This document shows positions 17,420-26,385 of a stretch of DNA of 64,000 nt, piece by piece; the stretch's first letter is position 1; every line of letters begins with the position of its first letter. The DNA is from Clostridia bacterium. GTDB lineage: Bacteria > Bacillota > Clostridia > Christensenellales > Pumilibacteraceae. A program made the position numbers and the translations under genes. The stretch covers positions 310,001 to 374,000 of the forward strand of contig CAAGAW010000009.1 of assembly GCA_900767465.1 (NCBI GenBank), given 5' to 3'. Below the pieces are notes generated by a model. That model was not told the origin of the DNA. It did not search any database and saw nothing but the letters and a program-made list of their open reading frames with translations.

Positions 17420-17443
17420 GTAAGTTTAACTTTTTAAGTTTAC
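17420..17443. promoter_or_regulatory. Candidate operator over the exporter -10 region
   Basis: A 24-base interrupted palindrome of form GTAAnnTTAAn6TTAAnnTTAC, overlapping the -10 box and the likely transcription start. It is directly flanked by the palindrome ACACGTGT (17414-17421). The position fits a repressor such as a TetR-, MarR- or PadR-type protein, but no such gene is in the window. Confidence 0.4.
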
Positions 17444-17465
17444 AACGACAAAAAAATTTTGTCAA
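17437..17465 (-). promoter_or_regulatory. Promoter of the ABC exporter operon
   Basis: TTGACA (17460-17465), 17 bases, TAAACT (17437-17442) on the minus strand. The -10 box lies inside an interrupted palindrome at 17420-17443. Confidence 0.65.
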
Positions 17466-17531
17466 CGAAAAACGAACGAACGGTCGGAATTTTCATTTGT
17501 CGGTCGTGTTTTTTCATCTTCCGACATATTT

Positions 17532-19649
17532 TTACAAATTTCTCGAGGTGCCGTCTTTTGTATCGAAAACGAAATTACCGTCGCTCGTACTCTTAACCGC
17601 AATCGGCTTATCCTCCGTAAAAGAGTTAGGAAAATTGACGAGATAAACGCGGTCGAGGTATTCGTCGCCATACGTTTCCGATCGGATAACCGCGTATTCG
17701 TTAACTATCGCGGAATCGAGTTTTGCGGGGTTCGATCCCGCCGTAAGCAATAATAAACTCTTTGACGGACAGCCGTAACCGACGAATTCGCCGTGAGAAA
17801 AAACGGGTTTAAGACCAAACTTTTCACCATCAAAAAGTCTTACGTCCACGCCTTCGGAAATAAGAGCCTGCATGCCGTCTATATTTGCATAGGACGACGC
17901 GTACACCTCGACTATCCCGTAATTGCCGCAAAGAAACGCAACCGGCGACGCATTATCTTCGCTTATCGAAGTAAGCACGATCGCGCCGACTTTTCTCGTA
18001 CGCGTTTTTCCGAGTACGTCCGTGATCGTTCCGCTTGCGTTTACGTCGCCCACTATCAGACTTCCGTAATCGCTCGTTCCGATAATCGTTGTTACGCCGT
18101 CGTAACCTTTGCACGCGATAACGTCGTCCGGATCTGTAGTCGGAACGTTGCATATCGTAAGCGCAACGACGCACGCAGCGACCGCGGACACGATATTTAT
18201 CCACTTGAAACGCGGCGTCATAAAGAATCTCGAACAACAGAACATCGGGATGTAGAACAGCATAAACCACTCTTCCGCAAGAACGAGAACGGAAGCAAAC
18301 GGAATAAAAGACACGAGTCTCGCGATAAGATCGACGAGGACCAGACCCGAACACGAAATCGTCAGGAGAATACCGAACCGCGGAATAATCGCAACGACGC
18401 AAACGGCGAGAACTATAACGACGAACGTTACGCTCATAACCGGAATTACGAGCAGATTCGCAAAAATCGAGTACGGCGTAAACTTACCGAACACAACGAG
18501 CATCGTCGGGGTTATTCCGATTTGCGCGGCAACCGACACCGACATCGCTCAGGACAGAAAGCCGGGAAGAAATTTAAGCAATCGCTTTATCGTTTCGGCG
18601 AACATAAGTATGCCCGCCACCGCCGACACGCTTAATACGAATCCGACGTCGTATACGTAAAGCGGCTTTATCGCGAGTATTGCCGTAACGGCGGCGCATA
18701 ATCCGCTCAGCGAGTCACGGCGTTTGCCGAACGCGTCGGCTGTAAGTCCGATTGCGCACATCACGCTTGCTCGGACTACCGACGGCGAGAAAGACGCGAG
18801 AAAACAGTAAAACAACAGAGTTGAGGAAACTATGCCGAGTTTTGCATATCGGTTTAAGCGAAGTTTACCGAGTAACCATGCGAGCGCAGCGGTTATAAAC
18901 CCGACGTGCAACCCGGATACCGCAAGAATATGTCCTATTCCGCTTGTACCGTAATAGTCGGTTATTCCCTCTTCGAGTCCGCCTTTGTCTCCGGTAAGCA
19001 CGGCGTACGCGAGTGAGCCGTAACTGCCTGCGTTTTCTTCGAGAATCGACTTCATACCGTTGCGCATGGAATCGAAAAATCCCATAGACGAGCCGGTAAA
19101 AGCTATTTCATCGCCCGTCAGTTTGGCAACGTAACGAATATCGTTCCGATTGTACTTGCCGATTTTCATTTCGCTTTCGACGAAAAATACGGTAGACTCG
19201 AAAGAAACTTCGTCTCCCGCTTTCAGCATTACGGCAACCGTTCCCCGAACGGACGACACGGTAAGCCGGACTTTCCCGCCTACGCTTTTTCCGTCCGCTT
19301 TAACTTCGCGCATCGAAAAATTGCGGTAATCACCCGAACCGGAGGCTTCGTCTATAATTCCCGTAAACGTATACGCGACCTGCTCTTTAAGTTCGTATTT
19401 ACGGTTATCGATCCCGATTTTCGCGCCGATCACGCACGCGACGGCCACGAGGATCGACAAAACGAACGAAACCGCTTTTACGTAGTCCCGCGAAACGAGA
19501 AACGTTATCGCGAGTCCGAGCAAAACGGCAAACGTTGCCGCAAGCAAAGCCACTCTTAATGCGGCGGACGTTTTCGTGTATAGCAAAATGCAGAAAGCGG
19601 CAATCGTAGACGTTAATAAGAAACATCTGAAATTAACCACTCTCTGCAT
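17532..19649 (-). pseudogene. comEC: comEC, DNA-uptake channel protein, interrupted by an in-frame TGA
   Basis: Two open segments lie in the same frame, 18549-19649 (366 codons) and 17532-18545, separated only by TGA (18549-18551), GCG, ATG. Joined they make 705 codons with ComEC architecture: an N-terminal membrane region, a soluble DUF4131 domain (residues about 60-180), the competence domain with DYYGTSGIGHILAVSGLHVGF and SPSVVRASVMCAIG, then VSVAAQIGITPTMLVVFG and more helices. The break falls just before the VSVAAQIG stretch. The C-terminal soluble region (from about residue 525) has no HxHxDH motif, so a metallo-beta-lactamase nuclease site is not visible. No SD precedes the second ATG. 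ComEC forms the channel for single-stranded DNA entry; dprA and yifB/comM are nearby. It could be a nonsense mutation, a sequencing error or readthrough. Confidence 0.85.
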
Positions 19650-19672
19650 TTTTGCTTTGTCCTCTTCGGTTT

Positions 19673-20128
19673 TTAATGTTGAACTTTCTCTTTCGTATCG
19701 TCGTCCGATTCTTTATTCCCGGGTAATATTTCGATTATTTTCGCCGCGTATTTTTTACCTATAACCGTACGATCGAGAAGAAACGTCAAACCGAACGCAA
19801 CCGCGGCTGCCGCGAGCGCGACTCCGCCCGCCGCAAGTTCGCCGAATCCCGCCGCAAGTCCGATTATTATTCCCGCAACGAAAAACACGAGCGGAAAAAG
19901 TACGAGTGCGAGCGTAGCAAAAGAAGTCGAAACGCGGATTCCGACAACGACGACGTCGCCCTCTTTCGCACCGATCCCGTTGATTGCGGGCAATTCGGTC
20001 GATTTGTTCAATCGTCCGATATGGCACGCCTTGCACCCCTCGCATTTATCAGGCGCAGTAACGGCAACGAAGGTTCGCCCGTTTTTTATGCGGGAAACCT
20101 TCGCCGTGAGTTCGTTACAGTTTCTCAT
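19673..20128 (-). CDS. RseC/MucC family membrane protein (SoxR-reducing system type)
   Basis: 151 residues. The N-terminal soluble part has the cysteine cluster C29-E-G-C32-K-A-C35, then a beta-rich GDVVVVGI region and two membrane helices (about residues 69-91 and 98-116), which is the RseC/MucC layout. Family members have been linked to sigma-E control and to reduction of SoxR through Rnf-like systems; neither partner is seen here, so the role is open. The start overlaps the end of aspS by 14 bases, and comEC begins 23 bases downstream. Confidence 0.85.
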   Translation of the reverse strand: MRNCNELTAKVSRIKNGRTFVAVTAPDKCEGCKACHIGRLNKSTELPAINGIGAKEGDVVVVGIRVSTSFATLALVLFPLVFFVAGIIIGLAAGFGELAAGGVALAAAAVAFGLTFLLDRTVIGKKYAAKIIEILPGNKESDDDTKEKVQH

Positions 20129-21911
20129 TTATTTTAATGGACAGTTCTTTAAGTTGCTTCGGCTCTACCGCGCTCGGAGCGTCGGTCATAAGGTCGGAAG
20201 CGTTCTGAACCTTCGGGAACGCGATAACGTCCTTGATGTTGTCCGTCTTGCTTAAAAGCATAATAAGGCGGTCGAGTCCGAACGCGAGTCCGCCGTGCGG
20301 AGGCGTTCCGTAATTGAACGCGTCGACGAAGAATCCGAATCGGTCCTGAATCTGCTCGTCAGTAAATCCGAGCGCGTTGAACATTCTCTTCTGAACTTCG
20401 CGCGAGTGGATTCTGATACTTCCGCCGCCCGCCTCCTGACCGTTGATAACGAGATCGTACGCCTTTGCGCGGACTTTGAGCGGTTCGGTTTCGACAAGCG
20501 GCAAATCTTCGGTTTTGGGACTGGTGAACGGGTGATGAACGGCGACGAGCCGTTTTTCTTCTTCGCTGTACTCGAACATCGGGAATTCGGTTACCCACAA
20601 TACGTCGTAACCGCTTTTGTCGATGAGGTTCGCTTTTTCGGCAAGGTGGAGACGGAGCGCGCCGAGCGACGCGTAAACGACTTCGTTCTTTGCGTCCGCA
20701 CAGAAGAACAGAATATCGCCCACTTCTGCGTTTGCGCGTTTTAATATAGCGTTTACGGTGTCCTCGTCAAGGAATTTCGTGATGGCAGATTGAAGTCCGT
20801 CCTCTTTTACCGAAATCCATGCAAGACCTTTCGCCTTATACGTCTTTACGAATTCGCCGAGCGCGTCTATATCGCGACGGGAAAGAATCTTTCCGAAACC
20901 TTTGGCGTTGATAAGACGTACGCTGCCGCCCGCCTTGATCGCGCCGGTAAACACCTGAAAACCGCAATTATCGACAATGTCGGATATATCGGTAAGTTCG
21001 AGACCGAAACGGGTGTCGGGCTTGTCCGAGCCGAAACGATCCATAGCCTCCTGCCACGTCATGCGGCGGATTTTTTCGGGAAGATCGTAATTAATGCAAT
21101 CCTTGAAAACTCTGCGGATAAGACCTTCCGCAACGCCCATTACGTCCTCTTCGTCGTCCACGAACGACATTTCCATATCAACCTGAGTAAATTCGGGCTG
21201 ACGGTTTGCGCGGAGATCTTCGTCGCGGAAGCAACGCGCTATCTGGAAGTAACGGTCGAAACCGCTTATCATCAGAAGTTGCTTATAAAGCTGTGGCGAC
21301 TGAGGAAGCGCGTAAAATTCGCCGGGGTGAACGCGGGACGGAACGAGATAGTCGCGCGCGCCCTCGGGCGTGGACTTACCGAGGAAGGGCGTTTCGATTT
21401 CGAGGAAATCGTGTCCGAGCATATAGTCGCGGATTACTCTGCAAACGTCGCTTCTGAGACGGAAACGCTCCTGATAGGACGAGTTGCGGAGATCGAGGTA
21501 TCTGTATTTAAGACGAACCGCCTCGTTCGTCGCCGAATTATCTTCGATGGCAAACGGCGGGGTATCTGCGTCCGAAAGGATTTTGAGCGTTTTAGCCACG
21601 AGTTCCACCTTTCCGGTCGCAATCTTCGGATTGACCGCCGCCTCGTCGCGAAGACGAAGCGTACCTTCTATCGCAAGCACGTATTCGCTGCGGATCGACT
21701 CCGCTTTGTCAAAGACTTCTTCGCCGGCTATCGACGCGTCGAACACGACCTGAAGTATGCCGCTGCGATCGCGAAGATCGACGAAAATAAGTCCGCCGAG
21801 GTCGCGGCGTTTTGCCGCCCAACCGGTAACCACGAGTTTTTTTCCGACCTGACTCTCGCCCACTTTTCCGCAATAATCGGTGCGTTTGAGATCACCTAAA
21901 AATTCTGCCAT
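20115..21911 (-). CDS. aspS: Aspartyl-tRNA synthetase
   Basis: Class IIb synthetase, 598 residues. It has the N-terminal OB-fold anticodon domain (VTGWAAKRRDLGGLIFVDLRDRSG), motif 2 around QIARCFRDEDLRANRQPEFTQVD, the bacterial insertion (GAD) domain at roughly 290-420, and motif 3 GGLAFGLDRLIMLL. It charges tRNA-Asp; whether it is discriminating cannot be told from sequence alone. The ATG at 21911 shares one base with the hisS stop (TAATG), and hisS-aspS is the standard Bacillota order. Confidence 0.98.
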   Translation of the reverse strand: MAEFLGDLKRTDYCGKVGESQVGKKLVVTGWAAKRRDLGGLIFVDLRDRSGILQVVFDASIAGEEVFDKAESIRSEYVLAIEGTLRLRDEAAVNPKIATGKVELVAKTLKILSDADTPPFAIEDNSATNEAVRLKYRYLDLRNSSYQERFRLRSDVCRVIRDYMLGHDFLEIETPFLGKSTPEGARDYLVPSRVHPGEFYALPQSPQLYKQLLMISGFDRYFQIARCFRDEDLRANRQPEFTQVDMEMSFVDDEEDVMGVAEGLIRRVFKDCINYDLPEKIRRMTWQEAMDRFGSDKPDTRFGLELTDISDIVDNCGFQVFTGAIKAGGSVRLINAKGFGKILSRRDIDALGEFVKTYKAKGLAWISVKEDGLQSAITKFLDEDTVNAILKRANAEVGDILFFCADAKNEVVYASLGALRLHLAEKANLIDKSGYDVLWVTEFPMFEYSEEEKRLVAVHHPFTSPKTEDLPLVETEPLKVRAKAYDLVINGQEAGGGSIRIHSREVQKRMFNALGFTDEQIQDRFGFFVDAFNYGTPPHGGLAFGLDRLIMLLSKTDNIKDVIAFPKVQNASDLMTDAPSAVEPKQLKELSIKINEKL

Positions 21912-23167
21912 TATTTTTTCTCCAAAACGTAATTTACAAGATTGTCTTTTTTTACGCGATCGACGTTGCCGTCGCCGAGCCGCTTCACGTCGATTTCGTC
22001 GGCGTTTATTTCGCTCTCGCCGATAACGACGACATACTTCGCCGAAAGTTTGTCCGCGTAACGGAATTGCGCTTTAAGGCTTCTTCCCGTACATTCGGTT
22101 TCCGCGCTTACGCCGCCGCGGCGAAGATCGGAAACGATTTTCATACACGCGCCGAGATATTCGGGACGCTGACTGATTACGAACACTTCGGGGTTTTCGT
22201 CGTTTTTGATTTCGACTCCCGTAGCGTCGAGAAGCATTATAAGCCGTTCGAGACCGAGACCGAATCCGACGCACGGCGTGGGTTTGCCGCCTACCGATTC
22301 GACGAGGTTATTGTATCTTCCGCCGCCGCAAACCGTTCCTTGCGATCCGAGCGCGGTCGTCACGAACTCGAACACCGTTTTCGTATAATAATCGAGCCCT
22401 CGGACAATACGCGGATTGACTACGTATTTTATGCCCGCCGTATCAAGAAGAGATTTAAGCCCTTCCATGTGGTTGCGGCAATCGTCGCAAAGGTAATCGG
22501 TGATTTTCGGCGCGCCGTCCACGATTTTTTTGCACCCCTCTTCCTTACAGTCGAGAATACGGAGCGGGTTGCGTTCGAACCGATCGCGACAGGTGAAGCA
22601 CATTTCGTCGATATGGTCGCCGAGGAACTTTTTAAGAGCCGACTTGTACTCCGCGCGGCATTTCTCGCAACCGATACTGTTGAGGTTAAGAACGAGACCG
22701 GTAACGCCGACCGACGAAAGGAAATCGTACGCAAGCGAAATCACCTCGAAGTCGAGCGCGGGCGTATCGCCGCCGTACAGTTCGACGCCGAACTGATGAT
22801 GCTCGCGAAGTCTGCCGGCTTGCGGCGCCTCGTAGCGGAACACCGGCGTTATATAGTACATTTTTAGCGGCAAAGAAAGCGATTCGAGCGCGTTTTCGAC
22901 AAACGAACGGGCGACCGGCGCGGTACCTTCGGGCTTGAGCGAAATCGAGCGTTTACCCTTGTCCAGAAACGTATACATTTCCTTCTGAACGACGTCGGTA
23001 TCGTCGCCTATCGAACGTGTAAAAAGTTCGGTATGCTCGAACGACGGGGTACGTATTTCGCGGAAACCGTAAAGCCGAGCCGTTTCGCGGGCTTTGCTTT
23101 CGACGTAATGCCACTTGTAACTTTCGCTCGGCAGTACGTCTTTCGTACCTTTTGGAATATTTATCAT
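21911..23167 (-). CDS. hisS: Histidyl-tRNA synthetase
   Basis: Class IIa synthetase, 418 residues. It begins MINIPKGTKDVLPSESYKW, with motif 1 around REIRTPSFEHTELF, motif 2 YYITPVFRYEAPQAGRLREHHQFGVELYG, the histidine motifs RGLDYYTKTVFEF and GGGRYNNLVESVGG, motif 3 FGLGLERLIMLL, and a C-terminal anticodon domain. The insertion domain carries a cysteine-rich stretch (CEKC, CFTC, CKEEGC, CDDC), common in clostridial HisRS and likely zinc-binding. GGAG precedes the ATG at 23167. Confidence 0.98.
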   Translation of the reverse strand: MINIPKGTKDVLPSESYKWHYVESKARETARLYGFREIRTPSFEHTELFTRSIGDDTDVVQKEMYTFLDKGKRSISLKPEGTAPVARSFVENALESLSLPLKMYYITPVFRYEAPQAGRLREHHQFGVELYGGDTPALDFEVISLAYDFLSSVGVTGLVLNLNSIGCEKCRAEYKSALKKFLGDHIDEMCFTCRDRFERNPLRILDCKEEGCKKIVDGAPKITDYLCDDCRNHMEGLKSLLDTAGIKYVVNPRIVRGLDYYTKTVFEFVTTALGSQGTVCGGGRYNNLVESVGGKPTPCVGFGLGLERLIMLLDATGVEIKNDENPEVFVISQRPEYLGACMKIVSDLRRGGVSAETECTGRSLKAQFRYADKLSAKYVVVIGESEINADEIDVKRLGDGNVDRVKKDNLVNYVLEKK

Positions 23168-23182
23168 AAAGTCTCCGGTATG

Positions 23183-24502
23183 TTAAAGAATGTATTTTTT
23201 GAGGTCGTGACTGCGAACCTGCTTTTCGAGGTGTTCGTCTACGTACTTTTTGTCGATGGAAACTTCGATAAGCGGATAATCGCCGCTCGCGTTGAATCCG
23301 AGATCTTCGAGCAGACTTTCCATTATCGTATGGAGTCTGCGCGCGCCGATGTCCTCGCCCGACTCGTTTTCGAGTTCGGCTATACGCGACATTTCTTCGA
23401 TAGCGTCGTCCGTAAACGTGACGTCTACGTTGTCCACGCGAAGCAATGCGGCGTACTGTCGGGTGATTGCGTTTTCGGGGACCGTGAAAATCTTGACGAA
23501 ATCGTCTTTCGTGAGGCTGTTGAGTTCTACGCGCACGGGAAAACGGCCCTGAAGTTCGGGAATAAGGTCGTTTACGCTGCTGACGTGGAACGCACCCGAC
23601 GCGATAAACAGTATATAATCGGTTTTAACCGCGCCGTACTTCGTCATAACGGTACAGCCTTCGACGATGGGCAGAATATCGCGCTGAACGCCCTCGCGGC
23701 TGACGTCCGGACCTTTTCCTGATCCGCCCGCGCTTGCGATTTTATCGATTTCGTCGATAAATATTATTCCGTTCTGCTCGGCGCGCCGTACGCCCTCGGA
23801 GTTTATCGCGTCCGCGTCGATACGTTTTTCGCTTTCCTCGGCGGTAAGAAGTTTTACTGCTTCTTTCACCGTAACTTTGCGTTTTTTCTTCTTTTTAGGC
23901 ATGATTCCGCCTAAAATATCGCCGAGATTGATTTCCGCGCCCATTCCCATACCGGGCATTATTTCCATGCCTTTGGGCTGGTCGTCAACCTCTATTTCGA
24001 GCATATGATCGTCGAGTTTACCCTCGGCGTATTCGCTCTCAACGCCCGCTCTTATAGCCTCCTCCGAATAGTCGGTGAGCGTTTTTTTACGCGCGACCGT
24101 TATGGCGTTTATTATTTTCTTTTCGGCAAGCGCGCGGGAAGCGGCTTCCACTTCCGCCATTTTTTCTTCCTTTACGAGTCTTATACCCACTTCCACAAGG
24201 TCGCGGATCATGGACTCCACGTCTCTGCCGACGTATCCGACTTCGGTGAATTTAGTCGCCTCGACTTTGACGAACGGGGCTTTTACGAGTTTTGCGAGGC
24301 GGCGGGCGATTTCGGTCTTGCCTACGCCCGTAGGACCTTTCATTATAATGTTTTTCGGAGTGATTTCCTCGCGGATTTCTTCGGGAAGCTGCGAACGACG
24401 ATAACGGTTGCGAAGCGCGACTGCTACGGCTCGTTTCGCCTCGGATTGACCGATAATATATCTGTCGAGTTCGGCTACTATCTGTTTAGGGGATAATTCC
24501 AT
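23183..24502 (-). CDS. hslU: HslU (ClpY/CodX) ATPase of the HslVU protease
   Basis: AAA+ unfoldase, 439 residues. N-terminal [34 protein letters not shown] and Walker [19 protein letters not shown] are followed by the I domain (about 110-235, with a run of six lysines/arginines KKKKKRK), Walker [13 protein letters not shown], and the C-terminal [18 protein letters not shown] and HDLKKYIL, whose end inserts into HslV. The ATG at 24502 follows the hslV stop by one base and has GGAGG, which lies inside the end of hslV, so the two are translationally linked. Confidence 0.97.
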   Translation of the reverse strand: MELSPKQIVAELDRYIIGQSEAKRAVAVALRNRYRRSQLPEEIREEITPKNIIMKGPTGVGKTEIARRLAKLVKAPFVKVEATKFTEVGYVGRDVESMIRDLVEVGIRLVKEEKMAEVEAASRALAEKKIINAITVARKKTLTDYSEEAIRAGVESEYAEGKLDDHMLEIEVDDQPKGMEIMPGMGMGAEINLGDILGGIMPKKKKKRKVTVKEAVKLLTAEESEKRIDADAINSEGVRRAEQNGIIFIDEIDKIASAGGSGKGPDVSREGVQRDILPIVEGCTVMTKYGAVKTDYILFIASGAFHVSSVNDLIPELQGRFPVRVELNSLTKDDFVKIFTVPENAITRQYAALLRVDNVDVTFTDDAIEEMSRIAELENESGEDIGARRLHTIMESLLEDLGFNASGDYPLIEVSIDKKYVDEHLEKQVRSHDLKKYIL

Positions 24503-24503
24503 T

Positions 24504-25037
24504 TTACACCTCCTCGACGGTAAAGTGATCGTTGGTGTAAACGCAGATTTCGCTTGCGACTTTCATAGCTTCCACCGCGATCTTTTTCGCGTTCATTTTC
24601 GTATTGCGCATAAGCGCGCGTGCCGCCGCCAGAGCGTAATTTCCGCCGCTTCCGATCGCGCAAACGCCGCTTTCGGGCTGAATGACGTTGCCCGTTCCGT
24701 CGAGTACGAGCATTTCGTCCTTGTTGGCGACTATCATAAGCGCTTCGAGTTGGCGAAATCCGGCGTCGCCGCGCCAGAGCTGAGCGAGAGCAACCGCGCT
24801 GCGCATAAGGTTTCCGCTGTATTTGTTGAGCATTTCCTCGAATTTTTCGCTGAGCATAAACGCGTCGGCAACCGTACCCGCGAACCCGACTATAACTTCG
24901 TCGTTATACAGCCTGCGGACTTTTACGGCGTTACCTTTCATAATCACCGACTGTCCGGCGGTAACCTGACCGTCGCCGGCGATTACGGTATGACCGTCGC
25001 GTTTTACTCCGACTATCGTCGTTCCTTTAATTTCCAT
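24504..25037 (-). CDS. hslV: HslV (ClpQ/CodW) peptidase
   Basis: Threonine-type peptidase of the HslVU protease, 177 residues. The start at 25037 ([26 protein letters not shown]) has GGAG 8 bases upstream. The likely catalytic threonine is the first T of TTIV, so five residues would precede it; Bacillus CodW also has a short N-terminal extension and there uses a serine. Whether MEIKG is cleaved cannot be told. Further family blocks: [22 protein letters not shown] and [16 protein letters not shown]. It is the first gene of hslV-hslU-hisS-aspS-rseC-comEC, behind a promoter at 25066-25094. Confidence 0.95.
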   Translation of the reverse strand: MEIKGTTIVGVKRDGHTVIAGDGQVTAGQSVIMKGNAVKVRRLYNDEVIVGFAGTVADAFMLSEKFEEMLNKYSGNLMRSAVALAQLWRGDAGFRQLEALMIVANKDEMLVLDGTGNVIQPESGVCAIGSGGNYALAAARALMRNTKMNAKKIAVEAMKVASEICVYTNDHFTVEEV

Positions 25038-25065
25038 TGTCTTCTCCGTTATCGCGTTTTGTATC

Positions 25066-25094
25066 ATTGTAACACAACGCGCGATTAAAATCAA
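25066..25094 (-). promoter_or_regulatory. Promoter of hslVU-hisS-aspS
   Basis: TTGATT (25089-25094), 17 bases, TACAAT (25066-25071) on the minus strand, in the 58-base gap after trmFO. Predicted transcription start near 25059. Confidence 0.65.
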
Positions 25095-25095
25095 A

Positions 25096-26385
25096 TCATA
25101 GCGTAAAGTTTTTTAAAATTTTAAGACTTTTTTCGGATTGCATCGTCTTTTTCGCGTTTTTATCCTTTATCCGCTCGGTAATCGGCGGCAAAAGCCCGAA
25201 ATTCGCGTTCATCGGCTGAAAAGCGGCATTTGGCGTTTCGAGATAATTACAAAGCGCGCCGCAAATCGTCTCGCGCGGAAGTTTAACCGGTTCGAGTCCG
25301 TTTATTTCGCGGCAGAGCGATCGCGCCGCAATAAGCCCGCTCATGATGCTTTCTACGTACCCTTCCACGCCCGAAAGCTGTCCGGCTACGTACGTTTTGG
25401 GATATTTTTTAACTCTGAAATTCGCGTCGACGACCTCGGGCGCGTTTATGAAAGTGTTGCGATGCATAACGCCGTAGCGCAAAAATTCGGCGTTTTTAAG
25501 CGCGGGAATCATACCGAAAACACGTTTTTGTTCGGAAAACTTGAGGTTCGTCTGAAATCCCACGATATTGTACGCGCTTCCTTCCACGTTTTCGCGCCGA
25601 AGCTGAACTACCGCGTAGTGGCGTTTGCCAGTCTCGTCGAAAAAGCCCACGGGGCGAAGCGGTCCGAACAAGAGCGTGTCTCTTCCGCGCCGCGCCATAA
25701 CTTCGACGGGCATACACCCCTCGAATACGTCCGATTTTTCAAACTCGTGCAGCACGGCGCATTCGGCTGTAACGAGAGCGGCGTAAAACTCGTCGTATTC
25801 CTCTCTCGTCATCGGACAGTTAAGATAATCGCCCTCGCCTTTTCCGTATCTGTCGGCGGTGAATGCCCGACTTAAATCTATACTCGCGCCGTCTACGATC
25901 GGAGCGGCGGCGTCGTAAAAATGAAGTCCCGCGCCGAAACGTTCTGCTATTTTCGCGGCAAGTCCGTCAAGCGTAAGCGGCCCCGTCGCGATAATGGTGT
26001 ATTCGTCGGTATCCCAGTCGGTAACCGTCTGACAAACGATTTCGATATTCGGATCTAAGCGAAGTTTTTCGGTGATTTTTTCCGCAAAAAGTTCTCGGTT
26101 TACCGCAAGCGCGCTACCCGCCGGCACTTTTACTTCGTCGGCGATCCGGATAAGTTCGCTGCCGAGCAGACGTAGTTCGGCTTTCAGAAGCCCGGAGGCT
26201 GTAGACAAAAGATCGCTTTTAAGCGAATTGCTGCAAACGAGCTCGCCGAAATCGTCCGACTTATGCGCGGGCGTTTTTTCGTGCGGTTTGCAGTCGATAA
26301 GCCGTACTTTTACTCCGCGCGACGCAAGCTGCAAAGCCGCTTCCGAACCGGCAAGTCCCGCGCCTATTACGGTAACGCGGCTCAT
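25096..26385 (-). CDS. trmFO: TrmFO, folate/FAD-dependent tRNA (uracil-54-C5)-methyltransferase
   Basis: Makes ribothymidine at tRNA position 54 with methylene-tetrahydrofolate as the carbon donor, the Gram-positive counterpart of SAM-dependent TrmA. The FAD dinucleotide motif is VTVIGAGLAGSEAALQLA at the N-terminus. TrmFO hallmarks follow: ELVCSNSLKSD, PAGSALAVNRELFAEKIT, YLNCPMTREEYDEFY and GQLSGVEGYVESIMSGLIA. It has 429 residues. The start codon and the topA stop overlap as ATGA. Confidence 0.97.
   Translation of the reverse strand: MSRVTVIGAGLAGSEAALQLASRGVKVRLIDCKPHEKTPAHKSDDFGELVCSNSLKSDLLSTASGLLKAELRLLGSELIRIADEVKVPAGSALAVNRELFAEKITEKLRLDPNIEIVCQTVTDWDTDEYTIIATGPLTLDGLAAKIAERFGAGLHFYDAAAPIVDGASIDLSRAFTADRYGKGEGDYLNCPMTREEYDEFYAALVTAECAVLHEFEKSDVFEGCMPVEVMARRGRDTLLFGPLRPVGFFDETGKRHYAVVQLRRENVEGSAYNIVGFQTNLKFSEQKRVFGMIPALKNAEFLRYGVMHRNTFINAPEVVDANFRVKKYPKTYVAGQLSGVEGYVESIMSGLIAARSLCREINGLEPVKLPRETICGALCNYLETPNAAFQPMNANFGLLPPITERIKDKNAKKTMQSEKSLKILKNFTL

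Noticed and set aside
18543..18551. TGA recoding (Trp or selenocysteine) as the explanation for comEC
   Set aside because: TGA ends several normal genes here and no selenocysteine insertion element or other in-frame TGA is seen; a simple nonsense change or error is more likely.
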